A DNA stretch of 54,281 nucleotides. It comes from JAFLCM01 sp964510955. GTDB taxonomy: Bacteria > Planctomycetota > Phycisphaerae > Phycisphaerales > UBA1924. Shown one piece after another: positions 33,412 through 40,843 of this stretch (positions are counted from its first letter, which is position 1; each line of letters starts with the position of its first letter). Under the pieces are notes generated by a model that was given only the letters and a program-made list of their open reading frames with translations, had not been told where the DNA came from and did not search any database. Position numbers and translations under genes: made by a program. Where the stretch lies: positions 1 through 54,281 of the forward strand of contig CAZEDW010000028.1 in assembly GCA_964510955.1 (NCBI GenBank), in the 5' to 3' direction.

Positions 33412-36015
33412 ATGGCCGACCCGAACCGCTCGACCTTCCGTGACCGCTTTTTTTCCGCCTGGGCGGGCGCGGCCTGTGCGCGGCCGTGGCTGGTGCTGAT
33501 GGCCGGGGTGATGCTCGCCGTGGGGTCGGTGGTGCTGACGGTGAAGAAGCTGGAGTTCCGCTCGGACCGCAGCGAGCTGGTGGACATTTCGCAGCCGTTC
33601 CAGCGACGGTACCTGGATTTCCGGTCGAGGTTTCCCCGGTGGGATGATGCGGTCGTGGTGGTCGACCTGAAGTCGGCCGCGACGCCGGAGGACGGCGAGG
33701 CGTACCTGGCGGCGCTGGAGACCCGGCTGCGCGCGGACGCGGCGTTTTCGGCGGTGACCGCGGGTTTCCCGACCGACGAAGCCCCGAGCGCGCTTCTGCT
33801 GACCGAGCCTCTGGCGTCGGTAAAGGACCGCGTGGCGCAGATGAAGCGGTCGACGATTGTTTTCAACGCGCCCACGCTCGATGCGCTGCTGGGGTTCTCG
33901 ATCCTTGCGGGCGAGAAGCTGCCGCCGGAGCACCGCGAGGGGTTGCGCGGGCTGCTGCAGCGGACGGCGAGCGTGGCAAGCACGGGCACCGGGAGCGTGC
34001 TGGGCGTGACCGGCGGGACGCAGCGGCTGGTGCGACCGGGCGGGTCGCTCGCGACGGTGCTGGTGTCGCTGAAGCACGATCGCCCGACCGGCGCGGCGGT
34101 CGAAGCCCTGCGGGCGCACCTGGCGGCGCTTCGGGGTGAGCCGCGGTTCGCTTCGATTCAGGCCGGCGTGACCGGGATCCCCGTGCTGGAAGCGGACGAG
34201 ACGGCGCAGAGCACGCGTGACGGCGAGCTGGCGGGCGGGCTTTCGCTGGCGTTCATCGTCGTGCTGATGCTGATTGTCTATCGGGGCGTGGTGGTGCCGC
34301 TGCTGGCGGCGGCGTCGCTGCTCATCGGCGTGGCGTGGTCGTTTGCCTGGGCCACACTGGCGGTGGGGCACCTGCAGCTCCTGAGCATCACGTTTGTCAG
34401 CTTCCTGATGGGGCTGGGCATCGACGTGGCGATTCACCTGATCGCGCGCCTCGAGCTGGTGCACCCGGATCACGACCACATCGGCGGGGCGATCCGGCAG
34501 GCGTTCCGCGGGGTGGGGCCGGGGATCGTGACGAGCTCGATCACCATCGCGGCGGCGGCGGTGGGGATGGCGTGCACGAGCTTTTCGGGGGTCGGTGAGA
34601 TGGGCGTGATCGCGGCGGGGGGCATGGTGCTGTGCACCGTGGCGATCCTGTTCACGTTCCCGGCGATGCTGTCGCTGCTGCCCCGGCCCGAGCGGAACCT
34701 GCTGGCGCACGGGGGGGGCGAGTCGCGCCCGTACCTGGGTCGGGCGGGGACGGTGCTGCACACGCGCCCGCGCGCCATTGTCGGGCTCGGTTTGGTCGTG
34801 TGCGCGGCGGCGGTGTGGCTGGGGCTGGGTGTCAATTACGACACCGACCTGCAGAACCTGATGCCCACCGGCTCGGAGAGCGTGCGCTGGCAGAAGCGGC
34901 TGGAGAACGAGGATGCCAGGAGCGTGTGGCACGCGGTCGTGCTTGCGAAAGACGAGAACGACGCGCGCGACCTGACGCTGAAGCTGCGGTCGCTGCCCGA
35001 GGTGAGCGACGTGGGGGGAGTGGGGATGCTCACGCAGACCGCGGAGGATCTGAAGGCGAAACAGGACTTGTTGCAGACGCTGCCGGGCGAGGAGTTCATC
35101 AAGCACATCCCGGAGGCCGGCGAGCCGGCCCCGGCGCAGTTGCGCAGGGTGTGCGCTACGCTGGAGAAGACGTGGAAGGGGAAGGATGAAGCGCTTTCGC
35201 GGGCCGCCGGCGCCGTCGGGGCGCTGAGCGACGAGCAGTTGCTGGCGGCGATGAGGCAGTTCGACAGCGACAGGTCGAACCTGGCGTCGAAGATGCTGGA
35301 GATGCGGGACGGAGTGCCCGTGGGGTACGCGGCGCTGCCGGGCGCGCTGAAGGAGACGATGACCGGGAGTGACGGGTCGCTGCTGTTGCGGGTGTACCCG
35401 CGTCAGTCGGGGGCGGGCGTGCTGGCGCCGGAGTCGCTTGATCCTTTTGTCCGGGCGGTGCTGCGTGTGGCGCCCGAGGCAACGGGGCCGAGCGTGCAGA
35501 TCCATGAATCGACCAGGCTGATCACGGGGGCGTACCGGTCGGCGGCGCTGTACGCGCTGGGGGCGATCTTCCTGATCCTGCTGCTGGACTTCCGCAGCCT
35601 GGGTGACGCGCTGTGCGCGCTGGTGCCGGTGCTGATGGGGGCGGCGCTGATGCTGGCGGTGATGCGGCTGACGGGGCTGGCGCTGAACTTCGCGAACCTG
35701 ATCGTGATGCCGCTGATCGTGGGGATCGGCGTGGGGTGCGGCGTGCACGCGGTGCGGCGCTGGCGGATGCAGCCGAACGATCTTCCGCCGGGGCTGGCCG
35801 GGGGCAGCGGGCGGGCGATCACGCTGACCTCAATCACGACGGTGATCGGCTTCGCCACGCTGGCGGTGGGGGAGCACCGGGGCATCCGCTCGCTGGGGCT
35901 TGTGATGAGCCTGGGGCTGGCGATGGTGTGGGCGGTGACGATCCTGGTGCTGCCCGCGGTGCTGAAGCTGCGCGGCGCCACGAGAGCCACAGGTAACCCA
36001 GATCGGCCCAGATGA
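33412..36015 (+). CDS. RND-superfamily (MMPL/HpnN-like) transporter
   Basis: An 867-residue membrane protein from ATG 33412. It has the twofold RND layout. TM1 (about 24-44) is followed by a periplasmic domain, then a five-helix block (about 275-430) with the sterol-sensing/MMPL-type sequence FVSFLMGLGIDVAIHLIARL. TM7 (about 445-465), a second periplasmic domain and a last block (about 690-860) with FANLIVMPLIVGIGVGCGVH follow. The GIDVAIH and GIGVGCGVH pair matches the lipid exporters of the HpnN/MMPL group (hopanoid or lipid transport). A homopolymer G8 run lies near 34710. The gene stands alone, with no hopanoid synthesis genes beside it, so the cargo lipid is open. Confidence 0.85.
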   Translation: MADPNRSTFRDRFFSAWAGAACARPWLVLMAGVMLAVGSVVLTVKKLEFRSDRSELVDISQPFQRRYLDFRSRFPRWDDAVVVVDLKSAATPEDGEAYLAALETRLRADAAFSAVTAGFPTDEAPSALLLTEPLASVKDRVAQMKRSTIVFNAPTLDALLGFSILAGEKLPPEHREGLRGLLQRTASVASTGTGSVLGVTGGTQRLVRPGGSLATVLVSLKHDRPTGAAVEALRAHLAALRGEPRFASIQAGVTGIPVLEADETAQSTRDGELAGGLSLAFIVVLMLIVYRGVVVPLLAAASLLIGVAWSFAWATLAVGHLQLLSITFVSFLMGLGIDVAIHLIARLELVHPDHDHIGGAIRQAFRGVGPGIVTSSITIAAAAVGMACTSFSGVGEMGVIAAGGMVLCTVAILFTFPAMLSLLPRPERNLLAHGGGESRPYLGRAGTVLHTRPRAIVGLGLVVCAAAVWLGLGVNYDTDLQNLMPTGSESVRWQKRLENEDARSVWHAVVLAKDENDARDLTLKLRSLPEVSDVGGVGMLTQTAEDLKAKQDLLQTLPGEEFIKHIPEAGEPAPAQLRRVCATLEKTWKGKDEALSRAAGAVGALSDEQLLAAMRQFDSDRSNLASKMLEMRDGVPVGYAALPGALKETMTGSDGSLLLRVYPRQSGAGVLAPESLDPFVRAVLRVAPEATGPSVQIHESTRLITGAYRSAALYALGAIFLILLLDFRSLGDALCALVPVLMGAALMLAVMRLTGLALNFANLIVMPLIVGIGVGCGVHAVRRWRMQPNDLPPGLAGGSGRAITLTSITTVIGFATLAVGEHRGIRSLGLVMSLGLAMVWAVTILVLPAVLKLRGATRATGNPDRPR

Positions 36016-36115
36016 GGTCCACGTGGTGTGACGTTCGCTCAACCGCGTCCATACGGGATGCCAGAGGCACCCGTGGCTGCGACGAATCGTTTCGTGTTCC
36101 GCTGCTGAACCAAAG

Positions 36116-36160
36116 AGCAAAAAGAAGGCCCGCGCCGAGGGAGGCAGTCCGGCGCGGGCC
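36116..36160 (-). terminator. Strong orphan minus-strand terminator
   Basis: Stem GGCCCGCGCC (36127-36136) pairs with GGCGCGGGCC (36151-36160), with a 14-base loop. On the minus strand it is followed by TTCTTTTTGC. The plus strand has no T run, so it works only leftward. Confidence 0.8.
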
Positions 36161-36177
36161 AAGCAGTGGGCTTTGGT

Positions 36178-36258
36178 TGGGTGCGTCCCGTCGCGGGCCC
36201 CCGTGCTGTTCCGGGCTTCCCCGGCCGGGCGCTGGCCCGGCCCGCGACGACGCACCCA
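36178..36258. repeat. Long imperfect inverted repeat (20-bp arms)
   Basis: The left arm at 36178-36199 and the right arm at 36239-36258 are complementary except for two extra bases in the left arm. About 40 bases lie between, with internal hairpins. Confidence 0.85.
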
Positions 36259-36353
36259 TAGCCTGCGATTGAGAGGGCGCGGCTCCAAGCAGAAACTGAT
36301 GTGGGCGGGGCCTGGGGGTGGGTCTGTAGCGGCTGGGCTACACTGGCGGGCCG

Positions 36354-36902
36354 ATGGCGACGCCGATCCACATCGCGTGCTACCCGGGATCGTTTGATCC
36401 GCCGACTTATGGGCACCTGGACGTGGTGAACCGTGGCCGGAAGATGTTCGACCGGCTGGTGATCGGGGTGGGCCAGAACCCGGAGAAGGACACGATTTTC
36501 TCGGGCCGCGAGCGCGAGGAGATGCTGCGCGAGCTGGTGGGTGAGCTGGTCGCGGGGGAGCCCGACGGTGCGCCGGTGGAGGTGCGGGCCTACTCGGGTC
36601 TGACGGTGGACTTCGCCCGCGAGGTTGGCGCGGGGATCCTGCTGCGAGGCATCCGGAACCTCTCGGACCTGCAGTACGAGGTGCAGCAGGCGGTGACGAA
36701 CCGGCAGGTGGCGGGGCTGGAGACGGCGTTCGTGGTGGCGGGGCAGAGCTTCGCGTATACGAGCTCGACCTTGATCCGGCAGATCGCGTCGATGGGGAAG
36801 GACCTGTCGGTGCTGTCGGCGATGTGCCCGCCGAGGGTGATCGAGCGGCTGAGGGCCAAGCGGGAGGCGCAGCCGGAGAAGTTCCGGCGGGCGGTGGAGT
36901 GA
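36354..36902 (+). CDS. coaD: Phosphopantetheine adenylyltransferase
   Basis: A 182-residue enzyme converting 4'-phosphopantetheine and ATP to dephospho-CoA, the penultimate step of coenzyme A synthesis. The nucleotidyltransferase motif is PGSFDPPTYGHLDVV (11-25; Thr18-Gly20-His21). The substrate-binding segment is LLRGIRNLSDLQYEVQQA, and the ISSTxxR-like motif is YTSSTLIRQIASMGKDLS. Length is a little above the usual 160-170, owing to a short insert around GELVAGEPDGAP. Start ATG 36354. It is monocistronic in this setting. Confidence 0.96.
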   Translation: MATPIHIACYPGSFDPPTYGHLDVVNRGRKMFDRLVIGVGQNPEKDTIFSGREREEMLRELVGELVAGEPDGAPVEVRAYSGLTVDFAREVGAGILLRGIRNLSDLQYEVQQAVTNRQVAGLETAFVVAGQSFAYTSSTLIRQIASMGKDLSVLSAMCPPRVIERLRAKREAQPEKFRRAVE

Positions 36903-36982
36903 GGCGCGGCGCGTTTGGGGGTCGGTGTGGCTGAGCGGTGGATCCTGTGCCCTTCGGGGCAAGTGGTGTTTGGAGCGGCTTC

Positions 36983-37017
36983 CCACGGGCTCGGCGACGG
37001 GCGCCGCCGGCCCGTGG
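36983..37017. repeat. GC-rich palindrome, copy 2 (CCACGGGC ... GCCCGTGG)
   Basis: An 8-bp stem with a 19-base loop, sharing GCCGGCCCGTGGC with the hairpin at 33354-33381. It is flanked by two similar CCCTTCGGG hairpin-like words. It lies between coaD and the MBL-fold gene. Confidence 0.5.
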
Positions 37018-37084
37018 CTATACGCCGGTGTCCCTTCGGGACACGCTGCGGGGCGGCGTGTCGGCGATGGGGTGCATGTATGAT

Positions 37085-37146
37085 CCACTTCGCCACTTCG
37101 CCACTTCGCCACTTCGCCACTTCGCCACTTCGCCACTTCGCCACTT
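37085..37146. repeat. Tandem octamer repeat CCACTTCG x 7.75
   Basis: Seven perfect head-to-tail copies (37085-37140) and a partial eighth, ending 15 bases before the start codon of the MBL-fold gene. On the minus strand the unit is CGAAGTGG. There are no spacers, so it is not CRISPR. Confidence 0.95.
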
Positions 37147-37160
37147 GACCGCTTTTTCGC

Positions 37161-37853
37161 ATGGAATTCCGCATTATCAGCATCGGCGCCATCGACGCGA
37201 ACCCCTTCTGGGGCGAGGCGCAGCCCGTGCGCAGCGGGCACTCGACGACGACGCTCATCCGGTCGGTTCACGAGGGGGAGCAGCGGGTGATCCTGGTGGA
37301 CCCGGGGCTGCCGGCGCAGGTGCTGCAAGCGCGCTTGCGCGAGCGGGCCGGGATCGACGTTGGCGACGTGACGCACGTGTTCATGACGTGCTTTCGACCG
37401 GACGTGCGGCGCGGGCTGGAGGCGTTTGACGGGGCGGTGTGGTGGGTCTCCGAGCGCGAGCGCGAGACGGTGGGGGTGCCGATGGTCGAGCACCTGAGGC
37501 GGGCCGAGAGCGAGGGTGAGAGCGAGCTGGTGTCGGCGCTGGAGCGGGACATCGCGCTCTTGCGGCGGTGCGAGGCGGCGCCGGATTCGCTGGCGGACCG
37601 GGTGGACCTGTTCCCGCTGCCGGGGGTGACGCCGGGGATGTGCGGGCTGTTGCTCGAGGAGCCGCGGCACACGACGCTGGTGTGCGGCGACGCGGTGCCG
37701 ACGGCGGAGCACATCGAGCGCGGGCAGGTGCCTGTGTGGGCGGCGAACGTTCAGCAGGCGAAGGACAGCTTCGCCGAGGCGCTGGAGATCGCGGACCTCT
37801 TGGTGCCCGGGCGGGACAACCTGGTGGTGAATCCGGTGAAGAGGCCTTTCTGA
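37161..37853 (+). CDS. Metallo-beta-lactamase-fold protein lacking the zinc ligands
   Basis: A 230-residue protein. The MBL scaffold is readable: HSTTTLIRS strand, VILVDPGLP (44-51), DVTHVFMTCFRPDVRRGLEA, FPLPGVTPGMCGLLLE, TLVCGDAVPT and LLVPGRDNLVV. However, the HxHxDH motif is T-C77-F-R79-P-D81-V82. The His of the HTPG-type turn is Val (PGVTPG), and the late PGH is PGRD. Only the Asp positions remain. It should therefore not bind the usual di-zinc centre and may act as a binding or regulatory protein, or be a diverged enzyme with another metal set. The frame is intact and codon use is normal, so this is not a decayed pseudogene. The start follows a tandem octamer repeat. Confidence 0.7.
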   Translation: MEFRIISIGAIDANPFWGEAQPVRSGHSTTTLIRSVHEGEQRVILVDPGLPAQVLQARLRERAGIDVGDVTHVFMTCFRPDVRRGLEAFDGAVWWVSERERETVGVPMVEHLRRAESEGESELVSALERDIALLRRCEAAPDSLADRVDLFPLPGVTPGMCGLLLEEPRHTTLVCGDAVPTAEHIERGQVPVWAANVQQAKDSFAEALEIADLLVPGRDNLVVNPVKRPF

Positions 37854-37884
37854 GGCCCGCCACGCGCACCGCCGGAGAGACGTG

Positions 37885-38439
37885 TTACAACGGCTCCTCG
37901 TGCCCATGCGGGTCGCCCACCAGGGCGTAGAAGCCCTGGCCGGTGTGCACGAGCTTGCCCGCGGCGGCGAGGGCCTTCCACACCTGGTCCGGGTACTCGT
38001 GCGGCGGGAGGATCGCGTCGACCTCGGATTTCTTGCCGCTGGTGAGGCGGCGCCCGGCGAGCTTGGACTCATCGGCGAGGCGCGTCAGCTTCAGGCGCTT
38101 GCGGAACGCCCGGAGGGCGTGCTCCATCTGGTGGGCGAGTTCGGGGTCGGTCGGCGCGGTCGCGCCGGCCTGTGGGGCGGGAGTTCCCGGCGGGGATTGC
38201 GCGCCGGTTTTCTTGGCGCCCGGGTTTCGTTGCTGAGCGTCGAGGGCTTCGAGTTTCTCGACGAGTGCGTTCAGGGCGGCGGCGTCTTTGGCGTCGAAGG
38301 CGCGCTTCACGTCGGACTGGTCAACCGGCATCCGCCCCAGAAGACTGCGGGCGAGGTCCCAGGCGGCGAGCGTCTTGAGCGGGTCGGCCTTCGCCTGGAT
38401 CTCGCCGGTGAGCTGGCGGAGTTTCTGCACGGCGTACAT
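37885..38439 (-). CDS. Hypothetical protein with helical N-terminus and possible winged-helix-like C-terminus
   Basis: A 184-residue protein from ATG 38439. Residues 1-65 are helical (MYAVQKLRQLTGEIQAKADP, DVKRAFDAKDAAALNALVEK). Residues about 70-95 are a Pro/Ala/Gly linker. The C-terminal half (LRAFRKRLKLTRLADESKLA, then EYPDQVWKALAAAGKLVHTG) looks like a compact basic helical domain. It has no signal peptide and no family I can name. It lies 9 bases downstream of the M19 dipeptidase gene on the same strand, so the two are probably co-transcribed. Confidence 0.6.
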   Translation of the reverse strand: MYAVQKLRQLTGEIQAKADPLKTLAAWDLARSLLGRMPVDQSDVKRAFDAKDAAALNALVEKLEALDAQQRNPGAKKTGAQSPPGTPAPQAGATAPTDPELAHQMEHALRAFRKRLKLTRLADESKLAGRRLTSGKKSEVDAILPPHEYPDQVWKALAAAGKLVHTGQGFYALVGDPHGHEEPL

Positions 38440-38448
38440 GCGGGGATG

Positions 38449-39627
38449 CTACCGCGCGCGGGCGGCTTGCTTCTCGAAGAAGGCGAGCCAGTTGAGGTGG
38501 GTGAAGCCGTCGATGTCGTCGTTGGTCCAGCCGCGGGCGCGGAGGGCGTCGGCGAGGCGGGGGAGGTCGGCGGGGCCTTCGATGGGGCGGCACATGGCCA
38601 GGCGGCTGAACCCGCCGTCCATGTCGCTTCCCAGCGCGACGCCGGTGCGACGTCCCATGAGGGCGGCGATGCGGTCGACGTGGTCCGCGGCGTGGTCGAT
38701 GGTGGGGCGGTCTTCGCCCTCGAAGGGCCCGTCGGCGCGGAGGAACTTGGCGAAGAGATTGAGGCCGACGACGCCGCCGCGCCGACCGATCTCGATGATG
38801 GTCTGGTCGCGGAGGTGGCGCTGGTTTTTCCCGTCGCGTTCGCCGCCGAGCAGGGCGCGGCAGTTGGAATGGGAGGCGATGACGGGCGCGTCGGTGAGTT
38901 CCAGAAGCTCCTCGGTTGCCTGCTGCGACAGATGAGACAGGTCGTGGACAACGCCGAGCGCGTCGAGGGCTTTGACCATGGAGCGCCCGAGCTGGGTGAG
39001 GCCCGTCGTGCCGGTGGGGGTGGTGTCGGGGACGGGTTCGGCGTTGTTGCCGGCGGCGTAGCGCGAGCCGCGTGCCCAGGTGAGGCCCACGGCGCACACG
39101 CCGCGCTCAATCCACCAGGGAAGCTCATCGGGCGAGCGGATGGGGTCGGCTCCCTCGACGAGCAGGCCCAGGTGCAGGAGCGGGGACTTGCCGGGGGCGG
39201 CGGGTCCGGCGGCGAGGCGGCGGGCCTTCCGTGCCAGGAGCGGCGGGATGGTTTCGCTGACGCCCATGCCGGCGCGGGTCTCGCCGACATCGGGGTCGGG
39301 TCGGAGGAAAGAGGGGATGTCGATTTTGACCAGGCCCATGTCCTGCCAGGTGAGATAGGCCTCGACCTGGGCGCGCCCGCGCCGGGCCGCGAACTCGACG
39401 TCGCCGGCGGGGTACTGCTCGGCGGTGATCTGATCGCTGGGTGTATCGGACGGCACGAGTTCGGTGAAGACCGTGGCGAGGGCGAAGCGGACGCCGGCGT
39501 TCACAAGCTCTGGGAGGGTGACGCAGCCCGGCTCGAATGGACCGACGGGACCGGAAACCGGCGCGGTCATGTCACGCCCGCGGACGGCGAGGCAGGCGAG
39601 GTCAAGATGGGCGTCGAACCAGATCAT
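38449..39627 (-). CDS. Membrane dipeptidase (peptidase M19)
   Basis: A 392-residue amidohydrolase-fold zinc dipeptidase. The H-x-D metal pair opens the protein (DAHLDLA, His7 and Asp9). Later ligands and motifs follow the family: VVHDLSHLSQQATEELLELT, ASHSNCRALLGGERDGKNQR, GGVVGLNLFAKFLRAD, and GSDMDGGFSR before the C-terminal helix. Despite the family name no signal peptide is present, so it is probably cytoplasmic and cleaves dipeptides (possibly D-amino acid or processed peptides). Start ATG 39627. A dispersed-repeat copy lies directly upstream. Confidence 0.88.
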   Translation of the reverse strand: MIWFDAHLDLACLAVRGRDMTAPVSGPVGPFEPGCVTLPELVNAGVRFALATVFTELVPSDTPSDQITAEQYPAGDVEFAARRGRAQVEAYLTWQDMGLVKIDIPSFLRPDPDVGETRAGMGVSETIPPLLARKARRLAAGPAAPGKSPLLHLGLLVEGADPIRSPDELPWWIERGVCAVGLTWARGSRYAAGNNAEPVPDTTPTGTTGLTQLGRSMVKALDALGVVHDLSHLSQQATEELLELTDAPVIASHSNCRALLGGERDGKNQRHLRDQTIIEIGRRGGVVGLNLFAKFLRADGPFEGEDRPTIDHAADHVDRIAALMGRRTGVALGSDMDGGFSRLAMCRPIEGPADLPRLADALRARGWTNDDIDGFTHLNWLAFFEKQAARAR

Positions 39628-39648
39628 GCGGGGAGAGATTCACCGTGG

Positions 39649-39696
39649 ACACGCGGAGGGCGCGGAAGGGAAACGGGGTGGGCAGTGGGCAGTGGG
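39649..39696. repeat. Dispersed repeat, copy A (TTCACCGTGGACACGCGGAG type)
   Basis: This plus-strand segment matches the reverse complement of 48630-48710 through TTCACCG, ACGCGGAGGGC, CGGAAG, AAACGG and GGGCAGTGGG blocks. It is intergenic here. Confidence 0.7.
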
Positions 39697-39819
39697 TATT
39701 GCGAAGCGGAAACGGTCTTCGCATTCGCCGATCGTGGACCTGTTCAGTTCTTTGCCTTGTTTTGCCGGTCAGTCAGATCCATGGCTCCTCTCCGAGTCCG
39801 CCGCGCCTCCCCCGTGGAG

Positions 39820-40614
39820 TCAGTGTTTTCCGCCCTCGCGGTCGTAGGCGGCCTGGAGCCACTTCTCGACGAAGGTGTCGATGTCGCTTTCATTGCTGAT
39901 TTCGATGCGGTGGGTGATGCGGTCTTTCTTGGCATAACCGCCGGTGTCGATGAGGCGCCCGGCGGCTTTCGCATTGCCAAGGGCAAGGCCCAAGTCAATG
40001 CGGGTGTTGGTGGTGGGCTTGAGCTGAGCGATGACGTGGGTGCGGTAGATGGGGACCATCGTTTTGCACGGGCAGGCGGCGGCGTCCCTGCCCAAGGAGA
40101 GGCAGCGCCTCAGCAGCTTTTCATAGAGCGGGCGCAACGCCGACTTCTTGCCGGCGTACTGCTCCTCGACGTAGCCCAAGGCGGCCCGGAGGTAGGCCTT
40201 GGGGTCAAGGTCTTCGTCGCCCTTGCCGTCGGCGCGTTCGGCGATCCACCAGGCGGTGTTGGTGCCCATCTTGTGCTCGGTCTTGAGCCAGGCGACGCGG
40301 GCCTGGAAGTCGCGCGGGGCCTTGGACTTGACGAGGTACACCCACTGGTCGAGCGAGCGGCCGGTCTTTTCGGGGAGCTCGGCGGCCCACTTGATCATCA
40401 TGTGGACGCCGGGGTGAACGCTGTAGGGGCCGGTGTCGGCGCCGCTTGTCCGGCGCGGCGCCTTGGCCTCGGGAGCCGGCTTTGAAGGTTTTTCGGTTTT
40501 GATGGTGGTCTTGACGGGGGGCTTGCCGCTGGCGGGACGCCTGATGCTCGCGGCGCGCTTTGGCTTGGTCGGTTTGGTTGCCGCTTTCTTGGCGCGGGCT
40601 TTGGCTTGGGGCAT
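39820..40614 (-). CDS. DUF4287/DUF5655-type protein with basic N-terminal tail
   Basis: A 264-residue protein from ATG 40614. The first 70 residues are Lys/Ala/Pro-rich (AKARAKKAATKPTKPKRAAS), a DNA-binding-like tail. The first domain, HPGVHMMIKWAAELPEKTGR to RDFQARVAWLKTEHKMGTNT, resembles DUF4287. The second, RPLYEKLLRRCLSLGRDAAA with TMVPIYRTHVIAQLKPTTNT and IDLGLALGN, resembles DUF5655 (a domain sharing ancestry with nucleic-acid-linked transport or YdhG-like folds). Function is unknown. An alternative start further upstream lies inside the terminator region and is rejected. Confidence 0.7.
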   Translation of the reverse strand: MPQAKARAKKAATKPTKPKRAASIRRPASGKPPVKTTIKTEKPSKPAPEAKAPRRTSGADTGPYSVHPGVHMMIKWAAELPEKTGRSLDQWVYLVKSKAPRDFQARVAWLKTEHKMGTNTAWWIAERADGKGDEDLDPKAYLRAALGYVEEQYAGKKSALRPLYEKLLRRCLSLGRDAAACPCKTMVPIYRTHVIAQLKPTTNTRIDLGLALGNAKAAGRLIDTGGYAKKDRITHRIEISNESDIDTFVEKWLQAAYDREGGKH

Positions 40615-40693
40615 CGCGGCATGGTCGCCGATGCCGGCGCCGTGCACAAGCCATGAGGGAGCGGGCGCGCGGGGCGAACGAGCCGGCGAAACG

Positions 40694-40727
40694 AAAAAAC
40701 ACCCCACGGGCCGCCGCCCGCGGGGTG
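40694..40727 (-). terminator. Rho-independent terminator of the small exported helical protein gene
   Basis: A CACCCC/GGGGTG plus CGGGC/GCCCG stem (40700-40711 with 40716-40727) is followed on the minus strand by six T (40694-40699). It lies 117 bases past the stop at 40844. Confidence 0.85.
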
Positions 40728-40843
40728 ATCTTGATGAAATGCCCGGTCGGGAGACTCACTGAACCGGGCGTCAGGGCTGGTGATGGCGTTGTGCCGGACT
40801 GGCGAACAGCCGGCGTCGGCCGCCGATGGCTCGATGGCGAGGG

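Larger units (their letters stand above)
36113..36290 (-). ncRNA. Candidate structured small RNA (unidentified)
   Basis: Read on the minus strand, an imperfect 20-bp stem TGGGTGCGTCGTCGCGGGCC (36239-36258) pairs with 36178-36199. It encloses two smaller hairpins, GGGC-CAGC-GCCC and CCGGG-GAAG-CCCGG, giving a branched fold. About 20 bases later comes a GC-rich terminator followed by TTCTTTTT. Both neighbours are plus-strand genes, so this terminator must belong to an RNA starting inside this intergenic space. I compared it with SRP, 6S, tmRNA and RNase P signature motifs and found no match. The 5' end is a guess and no clear promoter is visible. Confidence 0.45.
36016..36353. other. 338-bp intergenic region with orphan terminator and long inverted repeat
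   Basis: It holds a strong minus-strand terminator (36116-36160) and a 20-bp inverted repeat (36178-36258). No protein-coding frame is convincing. The minus-strand terminator has no minus-strand gene upstream, which suggests a non-coding RNA. Confidence 0.6.

Noticed and set aside
29000..34000. Skew switch considered as the replication origin
   Set aside because: No dnaA, dnaN, gyrB, parAB or DnaA-box cluster was seen. The skew is judged only by eye.
33163..35748. An 861-codon open frame on the minus strand opposite the RND gene
   Set aside because: Arg/His/Gln/Pro low-complexity translation, antisense to a clear transporter.
36113..36290. Structured region considered as SRP RNA, 6S RNA, tmRNA or RNase P RNA
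   Set aside because: The conserved signature words (for example GGAAGCAGC for SRP) are absent. Kept only as an unidentified candidate RNA.
37085..37146. Tandem octamer array considered as CRISPR
   Set aside because: Units are 8 bp with no spacers and no cas genes nearby.
37882..40485. An 867-codon open frame on the plus strand opposite three minus-strand genes
   Set aside because: It spans across three well-supported genes and has no recognisable domain.
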